From the NCBI GenBank assembly GCA_013420905.1, contig JAAXNY010000010.1:186001-250000 (forward strand): a DNA stretch of 64,000 nucleotides, given 5' to 3'. The DNA is from Collybia mongolica (taxonomy: Eukaryota > Basidiomycota > Agaricomycetes > Agaricales > Clitocybaceae). Below the pieces are notes generated by a model. It ran no database searches. It worked only from the letters and a program-made list of their open reading frames with translations, and had not been told where the DNA came from. Numbering within the stretch: position 1 is the stretch's first letter; every line of letters starts with the position of its first letter. Shown here piece after piece: positions 22,237 through 33,600 of this stretch. Made by a program: the position numbers and the translations under genes.

Positions 22237-23857
22237 AGGGTGCCGAGGATATCTAAGGGGGTGGGGCTGGCTTGTGAGGTGTATGTGGGGTGATGGGTGT
22301 AATTTATGGTTCTTGTTTTTTTCGTTGTTTATGGCTTTTTGCTGGGGGTTCGGGTGCGGGGTTGGGTGAGGCGATCTTGTGGTTTGTCGCGCGATGTTCA
22401 GGCCCGGGTCTGCGGATTTCGTACCAGGGAAAAAAAAATTCTGTGCCCCCCCCCCCCCCGGATTGTTTGGTGTTTGCTGGTGATGAGGGTGGGTTGTGTA
22501 GGGGAGTTGTGGTTGTTTGTTAAAGTGTTGAAGTGTTGTAGCTCTAACCCTCCAGTGGACGCGGCGTTGGGGTTTGAGGATTGGTCCTGTGTGTGTGCGT
22601 GTGCGTGTGCGTGTGCGTGGATGGATTGAAGTTGGGTGATTGAATGGTTCGGCGGTGGGGAGTTGGGGTTGGGGGTTCACTGTTTTTTTTTTTGACTTTT
22701 TTTTTTTTTCGATTTTTTTTTTTTTTTCGCTTTGGTTGGGTGTGGTTGCGTGCGTGCGTAGTATTCCAAAGTTCCTGACGCCGTTTTGGTACCGGGCTCG
22801 TTTTTACTTTTTTTTGGGTCAGGGGTTTGGGGGGGGTGTGATGTACTTGTGCGGACGGCTCTTTGACTTTTTGTTCCTGTCATGTACGACGGGATTGTCG
22901 GTGTTTGTCTGGTCCCGTCGTGGATGTCGGTAGATGGGGTTTGACGAGTGACTATACGCCGTTTTCTGGACCGGCTTTCTCCCTCCGTCTCGTTTATGTT
23001 ATTCAACGTCTGGGGTTTGTGTGCTGGGCCCCCCTTGGTGGTTTCGCGCGGTACTTCCCCCCCTCTTCCAGATCATAGCTGACCGCTTATTTGGGGGCCT
23101 GGTGCTAACTATCTGGCAGTTCGTGGATTGTGGGGCGGTTGACTCAAACGTACCATTTAGTGGACTGTGGTTTGCGGTTGTACGGTATCGTTTGTGGATA
23201 TTCGTGCTTGGGATCTTGATTTGACTTTGATGTGTCTGTCTTATGGGGTCGCAGGGGTCTGGTTAGCGAGGTTTTTCTTTAATTTTTGGGATATGCGCCC
23301 GCTGCTTCGGAGCCTGGGGCTAGATCCGAAAGAGGAGAGGGTTGGGATTTAGGTGACTAAAACCTGTAACATCCGGGATCCGTTGTTAGTAATTTCTGCA
23401 AAAATGGATGGGTGGTGTGTACTATTAGTATTTGAGTGTGATATTCATGGGATGCTGGCGAGAAAGTGTAAGTGCGTAGGTTAGGCTCCGAGTCCCGATG
23501 TGGCGGAACTCCAAAAACTCGGGGAAAAGCGAGGGGTGGAAATGTATTTTGATTTTTTGTTCGTCGAAAGGGAACAAGCTTGAGTACATGCCACGTAATG
23601 CGTAACGCAATAACGTATGCCGCGCGCGTCGCTTCGAACACATGCGATGTGAGCGTTCGAAATTTCCAATGAAAAAAAAAAACAAAAAAGAGGAGGCTAT
23701 CCCATTCAAAGGCGCAGGAAATTTAGGCGGATCGACACATGTCCGAATGTCTCGGGTACCGATCGTGCTCTCTGCCTGCAACCCATCGAAGAGGCGTAGG
23801 AGAGAGCTCTGTGCCCCTCCCAACACTGGGAGTTTCTTTTCTGCATCAACCGTCTAA
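22237..23857. other. gene-free stretch, T-rich low complexity
   Basis: About 1.6 kb between the methyltransferase and the first tandem 7-TM gene, with long T runs near 22681-22730, a C run near 22447-22459 and (GT)n near 22590-22618. No convincing gene on either strand. Confidence 0.55.
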
Positions 23858-25140
23858 ATGGCATTCTCGGACTTGCGGGCCAACGTCGTTGCTCTGTTCA
23901 CTACATCCGTGCTGTATGGTGAGTCGCTGTTCGTTTCCATGTGCGCCAGTACTCTGGGCTGAATGGCATTTCGGCTGGGGGTTGTGTAAAGGCATGAACA
24001 CGGTGACTTTTCTTCACTGCATCAAGGTATTGCTGGTGTCCAATGGGCGCGTCGGTGCGTGGCGTCCTACGCATTATATCGTGGCTGCGACGGCTATGGT
24101 GATGTTTGCGGTCGCTACGGTCGATGTTGGGGTGATCTTCGATCGGTGTATCAAGATATCCATCGACGGCGTGCCACGGTCGACGACTGCGTTTGCTGGG
24201 ATCTCGAATTGGTGGAATATTGTTGAGTTGTCGAATACTGTGGTGCAGACTTTCGTCGGTGGTGCAATACTGGTACGTCCCACACACTTTAATAACTTGA
24301 AAAGATCCAAAACCTGGAATGAATGCGCTTTTTTTTGTTTGTTAGATCTGCCGTTGTTGGGTGCTTTGGAAGCAGAGATGGATAATTGCGCTGGGTCCTG
24401 CTATTACGTGTTGCGTCGGAACAGGTGTGTGATTCAACTAGGTATTTACGGGGATGTCCGTTCATTATTCTAGGCTGTGGAATTGCTGCGGCTGCCGTCG
24501 GATCGACATCTCCCCACCTCAATGATGCAGAAGAAACTCGGCCATTCATCACTCCGTTTTTGGCGTTAACCCTCGTGACAAATGTTGCGGCCTCCTTGCT
24601 CATCGTTTTCTGTACCTGGAGCGTTGACAGAAATTCGAGATCTTATTCTAGTATTTCCCGGGAGGCTGGGGGGCCTTTTTCTAGAGCCATTCGTGTGATA
24701 TCCGAGGCTGGATTGCTGTATACGATGGCGGTACTCGTGCTTTTGATCACGTATTCTATAGGCCACTCCTCGCAGATTATCATGGCACGCGCGGTATGGT
24801 TCCATCCTTGGTTTTTTTGCGTCATGAGCTCAGCTTCCCCTTCCTTTCGACAGCTCGTCCAGATTATTGTAAGGAGTTTTTTTTTTTGTCATTCGTGTCG
24901 CTTTTTAGAGGTGCCGCTCACGGGCCTCTTTTTTTTTTTTTTTAATTCTAGGGCATCGTTGGTAATTATATCATCAGAAACGGAGTGGAACAAAGGGTTT
25001 CGATGACTGTGGCTCCTGTGACGATGTTGCCGTTGGGCGCGATGGTCATCAATCAGGAGGTTATTGTGTCTCATGACCCACCAGATAAACAAGGCCAGAG
25101 AATCGCTGAGAGGTCGAAGAGGAAGGGAGATTTATGGTAA
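23858..25140 (+). CDS. 7-TM membrane protein, tandem paralogue A
   Basis: Six exons can be joined: MAFSDLRANVVALF..., then YGMNTVTFLHCIKVLLVSNG, a long exon ending VVQTFVGGAIL, ICRCWVLWKQRWIIALGPA, CGIAAAAVGS... to HSSQIIMARA, a 15-nt exon LVQII, and GIVGNYIIRNG with a charged tail. Seven hydrophobic helices with short loops are seen. It belongs to a large basidiomycete family of uncharacterised 7-TM proteins; I know no proven function. It is the first of four same-strand copies (23858-29936) with the same intron positions and phases. The last intron of this copy is T-rich, and its tail is shorter than in copies B-D. Confidence 0.85.
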
Positions 25141-25436
25141 TATTATGACGCGTAATTATATGGATGCCTTCGGTTATGTGACTCCACGATCCGGGTGAGG
25201 AGGAGAAGGAGGAGAGGACACTGCCAGCGCGGCCCTAGTGAGTAGCCATGCGACCCCTGCTTGGACCGCACCCCAGAAACCAGGCTTGGCACCCCGATCG
25301 ATCAACGTTCTTGTCCATACCATGTCTCAGGTGTCCGACACGTACCCTTGTCCCCCCAGGAGTGTGTCTTTATTTCATGGTACCCCATAGGCCTTGAGTG
25401 TCGACGTCAGTCGCCTACGAGCCTCTATGGGATTTT

Positions 25437-26677
25437 CCGTGGAATTGGCGACCATCGTAGCGCTCTTTGTAGAGTCTGTGGGCTGGGGTATGTTGCGGCG
25501 GTTCTGTCACTTTCTTTATTGAATGGGTGCTGATGCGGGTCGGTGTGCAGGTATCAATTCGGTAGCGTTCTTTGTCTGTATGAGTGTGCTCCTGGTGTCC
25601 GACGGGCGCTTCAAGTCTCGATCGAGTGTTAGTTATGTCTCGGTCGGCGCTGCTCTTCTCATGTTCTCGATCGCTACGTTTGACGTTGCTTTGGCCTTGA
25701 GCCGCAATATTGGGTGGTTTGTCGGCGCGGATTCGAGAGTGGTGTCGTCGAATTCGAGTTCTGGCGTTTCGGACTGGTGGAGTGTGGCGGAGATTTCGAG
25801 TTTTGTCGTTCAGACGTTTATTGGCGATGCGATACTCGTGCGAGAATATTTTATGGTGTCTCTGTCTGGACTTATTGTATCTCGGACTAGATATATCGCT
25901 GTTTCGTTATATGGAACCGAAGGTGGCTGGTTACCGTTTTCCCTGTAGTTACGTGGTTGACTGGGACCGGTGCGTACGTATAATTCCTATAAAGTACCAG
26001 CTAACCTTGATAGTGTGCACAGCTTGTGGCATTGCCGGGATCATCATAGGATCAACAACCTTCTACGTCACAAACAGAGGGCCCAACAGGCCGTTTCTTA
26101 CGAGTTTGATTGTTCTAACTACTATGACCAACCTCACCTCGACCTCTCTCATCATTTTTTGTATATGGAATATCCATCGGCACTCCGTGCGCTACTACAG
26201 ATCGTATTCGGGCAGGGATCCTTTGGCGAGGGCGATCCGTATAATCATTGAATCTGGAGGGTTGTACACCGTCTCGGCGCTTGTACTTCTGGTTACGCAT
26301 CTTGCTGGGCATGATTCACAGATTGTTGTTGGTGGAGCTGTGAGTATTGGGCTCCGTTTTCTTGGTCATGACTTAGAACTAACCCGTACTTGTCGAGACA
26401 GATGGTGCAAATAATTGTTAGCGGTCTACGCTCTGCCACCTTGGTGGTTCAACTTATATTTGGTTTGATAAAGGGAATTACATTTAACCTCATTATCGGA
26501 CGGAGCGCTAGACGCAAGGACTCCTTCGTAGCACCTGGTAATCGGCGGGAGACGGCGGGCCCAGTGCCGCCTGGGCAGATGTCGACCAAGACGCATGTGC
26601 TCGTTTCGCGTGACGAGCCTAAGAGCGAGAGTGGGGGCGGGAGTTCTGCGCGGTCTGACACGGTGAACTGTGTTTGA
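25437..26677 (+). CDS. 7-TM membrane protein, tandem paralogue B
   Basis: Same exon plan as copy A: MGFSVELATIVALFVESVGW | GINSVAFFVCMSVLLVSDG ... VVQTFIGDAIL | IYRCFVIWNRRWLVTVFPVV | CGIAGIIIGST ... HDSQIVVGGA | 15-nt exon MVQII | GITFNLIIGRSARRKD and a Ser/Pro-rich tail ending SARSDTVNCV. All junctions have GT...AG. Helices are well kept and the frame is intact, so it looks functional. It lies 296 bp downstream of copy A with no gene between. Unknown function; the hydrophilic C-terminal tail differs most between the copies. Confidence 0.87.
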
Positions 26678-27069
26678 GTTCTATCATATCTGGAGAGGCT
26701 GCCAATGCCTAAGCTGGAAACTAGGGATTGACCCGGGGGTCGTATCGCGCATGGAGGATCCGAAAAGTTATTCGGGGTGGGGATGGGATGGGAGGAACTT
26801 GCTCAACACACGCAAATACGCGACTTTCTATGTGGCCGACTTTTGTCGCATACTTCTCGGTATATCCGCCGTTGCGCCTTGCCATATTTTTTACCCACAT
26901 ATACATCCACGGATGGATGCTTTTGGGCAATGATCTCGATCAAAAAACTGTTCAAATCTCAGACTTGCGCCGTTTCAAAAATTTATACTGAGACACTTGT
27001 TGTCGTGCTAGTGCCCTCGGAATGGAAGTGCCCTCCTTGTTCATCCTCGTTGTTATACGTCTGTTAACA
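26678..27069. other. intergenic stretch inside the tandem array
   Basis: 392 bp between paralogues B and C. No gene or element recognised. Confidence 0.6.
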
Positions 27070-28410
27070 ATGGAACCCTACTCCGCAGACTTGGCAACCA
27101 TGGTCGCGCTATTCCTGGGTTCGGTGGCGTACGGTACGTCATGTTGTGCTCATTCCGACGGGGTAACCTCAAGACTCGTTTAAATTGAAGGGATCAACCT
27201 GTTGTCTTTAGCCGCTTGCTTGGAGGCGATGTCTTTGGGCAGGCGCTTGCGGATTGTTCGAAGGCTCCATTATGTTATGATTGCTATCGCGCTTACTATG
27301 TTTTGCATCGCGACCTTTGATATCGCGATAATGCTGGACAACAACATCGAAATATTCGTTGACCTTAATCCTGAAGCTATACCTTCACCTGTGGCTCTTT
27401 CCAACTGGTGGAGCATGGCAGTTTTTTGTTCGTTTATCGCCCAAGCGTTTCTTGGAGATGCTGTGCTGGTAAGTAACGCCTTCAATCGTCAGAAGAATCG
27501 TTACCGATACTAAACCTTTATTCTCTAGATTTATCGTGCGTACGTCATCTGGAATAGGAGGTGGTGGTTGATTGCCTTGCCAATAATTACATGGTTAGGC
27601 GCCACAGGTAAGTATCTGCCGATAGTTCGTTTCACGGCCTAATTAGGATGAAAAGGATGTGGGATTGCTGGTGTGACGGTTGCGGCGAGGACTTTTCATG
27701 GCACTGAACACGCGGATGTCGCGCCTTTTATCATTGCCTTGGTGGCACAGACGTTCGCGACGAATTTTGTGACGTCGTCGCTGATAATTTGGTTCTACTG
27801 GAGCGCGTACAACAAGATCCCAGTTCACCACGCACAACAGCAGGCTGATGATCCGTTTTCGAAAATCACAGAGGCAGGGGTTGAATCGGGCGTGCTCTAT
27901 ACGAGCTCGATTCTGATACTCCTCGTAGTCTATGCGGCTGGTTCACGGGTATCTCAAATTCCGATGTCGCGCATTGTATGGTGATCTTTTTGTGTGTGCT
28001 GTTGCGTGGCTGACGGTTTTTGCCTGCCAGATTGTCCAAATTATCGCAAGTTGTGAGATAAACACCGTTTGTGGTAGACTTATTCCCCTTCTTTAGGCGA
28101 TCACGTTTAACCTTATAATTACCGTGGGCATGAGGCAGGAGGAACGGTTCCGCGTATCTGTCAAGACCGGGACACCCTCGAATATCAGTACAGAGGTTAT
28201 TAGGTCAGTCGATAACCCTAGTATGCACACTAGAAGCCACGTCACGCGATCGAACAGTTCGGTACGTTTTTTAAATATTGTGTCGCAAACCTTTTTAATT
28301 CATGTCATGGCTCTCAGGATTCGTTCGATCATAGGTATGGTGCTAAAGCAGAACGGAATCTAAATGATTACAGGGGTAGTATTCATGTACCGGTTCGAAG
28401 AGAAATTTAG
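27070..28410 (+). CDS. 7-TM membrane protein, tandem paralogue C
   Basis: Exons: MEPYSADLATMVALFLGSVAY | GINLLSLAACLEAMSLGRR ... IAQAFLGDAVL | IYRAYVIWNRRWWLIALPII | CGIAGVTVAARTFHG ... SQIPMSRI | 15-nt exon IVQII | AITFNLIITVGMRQE ... plus one extra exon at the tail. The intron after the 15-nt exon begins with GCAAGT instead of GT, where copies A, B and D have GT donors at the same place; a GC-AG intron is the simplest reading. The tail intron (starting near 28262) is not seen in the others. If it is not spliced, the protein ends at 28363. Function unknown. Confidence 0.82.
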
Positions 28411-28619
28411 GTTTAGGTTGCGCCCCTCTCTTTTGTTGGCCCATGTTTCGTCCAAGAATCCTAGAAGATTAATAATGAGATCATCCATAATCAATTTGAG
28501 GTTTGGCCCAACAAACGCAAGCAACCTTCATCGGGATTCACTTTTTATTGCTGCAAAGTGAGACATAAGGTGTCCAGGGATGTACTCTCTCGCCATAGTC
28601 TTCACGATTTTGAGGGACC

Positions 28620-29936
28620 ATGGCCTTTTCTCTTAATATGGCGAACATGGTCGCTCTTTTTATGGGGGCTGTGGCTTATGGTATGTCGAAATGCGTATGG
28701 GTAGTTGTGATTTATTGACGGGAAATTTTCAGGAATCAATGTGGTTACGTTCTTCACTTGCATGCACGCGCTTTTGCGCCCGCATGGGCGGTTCAGGTCG
28801 ATCTACCATCTCAATATGATTATGACAATCGCCGCGTTGCTTATGTTTACTGTCGCCACAACGGATATAGGGATCATACTGAACCATGATATCAGGATGT
28901 TTATTGACGAGGATGAGAATGCGTTCCCATCTGTGGTGGGGGTCAGATCAACGTGGTGGACGATGGCCCATATGTCGACGCTTGTCATTCAAACTTTTTT
29001 AGGGGATGCAATTTTGGTGAGTTACGCGGATAATTTGGATGTTTCGGAGAAATCGAAAAAGGGTCCTAGATATACCGATGCTTTGTCGTCTGGAATAGAC
29101 GATGGGTGATAGTTATTTGCCCCATAATTCTATCACTGACCGGAACAGGTACGTACCCTACCCGTTGGCAAGTCCGGTTGCTCAACGTTGGATATCGAGC
29201 CTGTGGGATTGTCACTCTCGCCCTCACGTCTTCGACCTTGCGCTCCCCGGTCAAAGCGAACACCACTCCGTTTTTCACCTCGCTGCTCGCGCTGACGCTT
29301 GCGGGTAATTTCCTCTCTTCGGCACTCATTGTTTTCAGGATTTGGAGCGTGTCGAAGAGGTCTTCGCCTTATAAAACGAATCTTGGACAGCAGGATCCGT
29401 TGTCGCGGGCTATCCGCATAACGATCGAGGCTGGGCTTTTGTATACGGCCACAGCTCTTGTGATGCTGATCACTTTTGCCATTGGACATAATTCTCATAT
29501 CATTCTTGCCCGTGTTGTACGTACCACTCGTCTTCCCATGATATACAATGTTCATGAATTAATTGTTTTTTCCCTAGATTATCCAAATTATAGTGAGCAG
29601 TTGTAATTCCCGTTCGGGGCTATCGGCAAATGCCGATCTTTCTCAACCCAGGGGATTACTTTTAACCTTCTCATCACCCGCACACGACAACGTGAGGTCC
29701 TCGGAACGAGCCCGAGCACTGTACCAGTGGTCCCACTGGAGGCGCTGGTGATTAAAACGGAGACTTATGTCTCGCGAGATCCACCGGATAGTAAGGGTAA
29801 TAAAAGTACGCCGCGTCTGAAGAGTGTGCCTTCGCCATTGAAGGCAGCATATGCGGGCCCGAGTTCGCCGTTGGGTATGCAGACGCAGGATGCCCCTTCG
29901 TCTCGGTCCGTGTTGAGTACAGATGAAGGCGTTTAG
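28620..29936 (+). CDS. 7-TM membrane protein, tandem paralogue D
   Basis: Exons: MAFSLNMANMVALFMGAVAY | GINVVTFFTCMHALLRPHG ... VIQTFLGDAIL | IYRCFVVWNRRWVIVICPII | CGIVTLALTSST ... NSHIILARV | 15-nt exon IIQII | GITFNLLITRTRQREVLG with a long Ser/Pro-rich tail ending RSVLSTDEGV. It starts 210 bp after copy C and is the last of the array. Its first exon (MAFSLN...) is closest to that of copy A (MAFSDL...). Frame and splice sites are intact. The C-terminal tail, likely cytosolic, is the most variable part and may carry copy-specific regulation. Confidence 0.87.
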
Positions 29937-30606
29937 ACTATGTTGTACTTAGTGTGAGGGGCCGACATTCCTAAAAAATCAAACAATCGACTTAGTTCAA
30001 GTTATTTGCTTGGATGCAGCCACCAGTTTCGTTAGTTATCCACGTGGATCGGGCTTTGGCATTCGGAGATCTACCGTCAGATAGTGAGGTTTGAATGTAG
30101 GCAACTTCATTTAACTAGAGGTACCTTTGATCTATTTTTTTACTACTTTACGCGTCCGGTATACCTACGAGAAATTTAATGGTATCTGATATCAAGGGAA
30201 AGGATACTTACTTTGTCCGTCCGTTATCAATACTCTCTAGATGGAGGTCTTACTTTTCGGGACAGCTAGAACGGAATTTACTGGGCCTATGGAAACGTAA
30301 ACCCATCTCTAGTGTACGTAATCAAGAGACGCGTTCTGCGACGTCCCAACGGGGGTTCGCGCACAAGTCACATGTCCCGATCATGGCATCACGTGACAAA
30401 TTGAAGCGACAGGTGTGGACTTTTTGGAACTGTCCCATATCCTTGACTGTATCGGAAAGACGACGGTGCTATCTTCCAACGAACTGGGGAGTAGGCAAAG
30501 TCGCTTAATTTTTACTTTTTAACAAGCTTGATTCGTTGGTTGGCCCATTCTTACGATTCCTGGACGACAACCACGATTGGCACGAACCACGACCGCATAG
30601 CCTATC
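29937..30606. other. gene-free stretch
   Basis: 670 bp between the tandem array and LAA1. Only short ORFs without family resemblance. It includes the LAA1 5' flank. Confidence 0.6.
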
Positions 30607-33600
30607 ATGGCGACAGAGGCCATTTTACTGGAGAACTTGGAGGAGGTACGTGTAATGTGCGACAGTTTACAGTGGTGGTTGACTATTGGTTAGTCCGAAA
30701 TCTCTGGGGAGAATGGGGAGCTGTATCTGTTTCAGTGGTTGTCGTCAACGGAGAAGCGTTTGGCCGATGTATCCATCGTGAGTTTTCAGTACTTGAGATT
30801 CAATACCGTAAGCCGATAGAGCTACCTAGGCACATCTGAAGTCTAAACAAGCTGATATCGAAAGCACATTGGTCAAGATAATATCGGCTCCTGAACCATA
30901 TCCAGCACCTGGACGCGCTCTACGTAACTTGGTCGGCCGATGCTTGGTCGCTCTATATACACGGGGAGAAACAAGGACGCTGTTTGATACATTACAGGCA
31001 TTTCTGAAGATTGTGTCTGATCTGAAGGCGTCGGACAAGGAGGCCCAGAAGATGTGTGTCATACTAGCTCTTTCTCAAAAACAAGACCCAGACCATACTC
31101 ATGCGACTAAGTGCTGCATTCTCCTGCATAGGAGACATTATGGCGGTATTTGGATCCCAGGTATGACCCTTTGCCAGGATTTCAGGACATTTTATTGATT
31201 TCAGAATAGTTCATGTCGTTCATGGCTGAAATCCATCTGATCACGATAAAAACCTTCAAAACTTCTCAGGCACGCAAATTTCATTCGTCTATGCTTCCCG
31301 CCAAGACTAACACCGGAGTTCAGTCCTCTTTACTTCGTTATCATGCACTAGTGGCCCTTCAAAAATCCCTGTCAACCGCAAAGAAGGCCGTAGCAGAAAC
31401 GGCGTCCAAGGACATTTTAAAACAAATGAAGAATGGGCTGACGGATAAATCTTTACCTGTACAACGAGCTGCCGCTACTGTGAAGAATCTTCTCTCATTT
31501 TTTTGACATAATGTTGATCAGATGCCAGGTCTTAATATCTATGTATTCGGCAGGTGAGGGAAATTATCCATTGCCTAGCGACGTCGAATCTATCGTCAAT
31601 CTTTGCGTACGGAGCCTCGACAATGCGGATCAAGTGACACGACATTATCTTGCGCAGCTCGTCGGACATATCTTGGCATTAACACAGATTGAACGAGCCG
31701 TCTCTGTGCCTGAACCCACTCAGAAAGTGAAGAAAGATCAGGACCCTGCTGATACTGGCATTTCGTCTGCACCAACCGCCAATTCAGAAGTCATGAAACC
31801 AACATTGACACCTACAGAAATGTTTGGTCACTTGTCAAGCCATTTTAATAAGTCGAGCGCTTCACGGAAAACTCGGATCGGAATATTCGATTTCTACGCT
31901 GCGTTGCTTACCCGCCTCGGCGCGTCTTTTGTCGAAGCCAATTTTGCGCTTATTGTTGCTCATCTCCTGACGGAGATCGTTAATAACCCCAGGAACTCAT
32001 CGACACGTTACGAGACCCTTCTTGTGAGGTCCTTGGTGGGAGTGTTGCTGAGAGACCTTATTGGCGTGCGGATGTTGAGTGAACAGGGGCAAATTGGCGC
32101 CATCCAAGAACTTGCCAACGCGTATCTCAAGCGCTGGCCTGCTATGATGCCTGGGCAGGTCTCCCCTAGTTCTGCCGTCCTGGTTATTGTCTTGAGGGAA
32201 GTTGCTGGGTTACTGCAGCAGTTGGGAAACGCCCCTCCTCCTGTCCAGGTCAGTCTTTCGTTGTATTGACTAAACGTCATCTTATTTCATAATCTAGGAT
32301 GCCCTTGCAGAACCACTAGTCACACTCCTGGCCCACCCTAGCCATACTACGCGTGTAACGGCATCTTGGACTCTACGGTGTTTCTGCTATTCGACCCCTC
32401 TTCGGCTGCCGAAAACGATCCTTGTCGTAATGGAGATGCTCCAGCGTGACATCACCGGGATTATATCTCCCGCAGCCCCTTCGGATATCAATTTACGCGC
32501 CTTGGGACACGCTTATGGGCTAGCAGCTCTGGTTTCAGTTATACCGGAACGGCCTTTGTATGTTTCATACGATGTCAGTGCCAAAGTCCTTGACATGGCC
32601 ATTCAACTTTTGAAGCGTGCTGGGGAGCACGATTTGAAAGTCGCAGGAGTCGAGGTTCAGGTCGCATGGACCTCCATTGCGTCTTTAATGGCTCTTGGCC
32701 CGAATTTTGTGCGACCGCATCTTCCACAATTGCTAGTATTGTGGCGGAATGCCCTACCCAAACCGACGAGCAAGGAGGCAGCCAGTAGCGCCGGGAGGTC
32801 CGTTGCAGAATGGATGTTCCTTCTGCAGGTTCGAGAAAGCGCGCTAGGAGCGATTCTTTGCTTCCTGCAACACAATTCCTCGACTTTGGTCACTCTTGAC
32901 GTCGGCCGGCGTGTAGCCTCTCTCCTCAGTAATGCCCTTCTTTTCGCCAATAACTTCGTCTCTCAACACGTTGAGGACCCCGCCGAGGCACAAGGCCTAG
33001 AGGCAACGAAAGGATTGTCTCTACGAGCTAGTGAAGCTCTTCTTCGACGGAGGGTCTATCAATGCTTTACGGCACTGGGATTCTCTAGCATAACAGACTC
33101 TACGCAGACGACATTGTTGCAGTCCGTTGTGACGCTATTTGCTAGCCCAGACGGTTACGCAGGGTCATCCGTTCAGGCTGCCATCGCCTCTTCATCGGGA
33201 TCCTTTACTTCTGTGTGGCAAAGCGTTGATGGATATGCATATGGCGTCACGTCGAATGAAGTCGTCGACTTCGGGGGTGGTCCAGCTGGAGACGACCCTT
33301 CTCTGGTTACTCAAGATTACCTAAACCGAGATACTATCGAAGTTTCAATCGATGCTTTGGTATGTTATGTCCCCTCAATTGCTTACGATTCCTGCTCATC
33401 TGAAACCTAGCTTCGAAAACCTGTTCTTGGAGCATGCGAACATGATCCCCTGTCGCTTTGTCAAGCAAAAGGATCGGATGCGGAATACCATCTGATTGAG
33501 CCCCCTCCTCCTGCGACATCAGTGGTGGACACATCAATCGATCTCTTCGCGCAGCTATTGCCCCTGCAGGACCTAGCGTCGACAACGCGAATAATAACAC

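Noticed and set aside
21682..22680. 332-aa minus-strand ORF
   Set aside because: Antisense to the O-methyltransferase 3' end and to T/G-rich low-complexity flank; Pro/Thr/Lys-rich nonsense.
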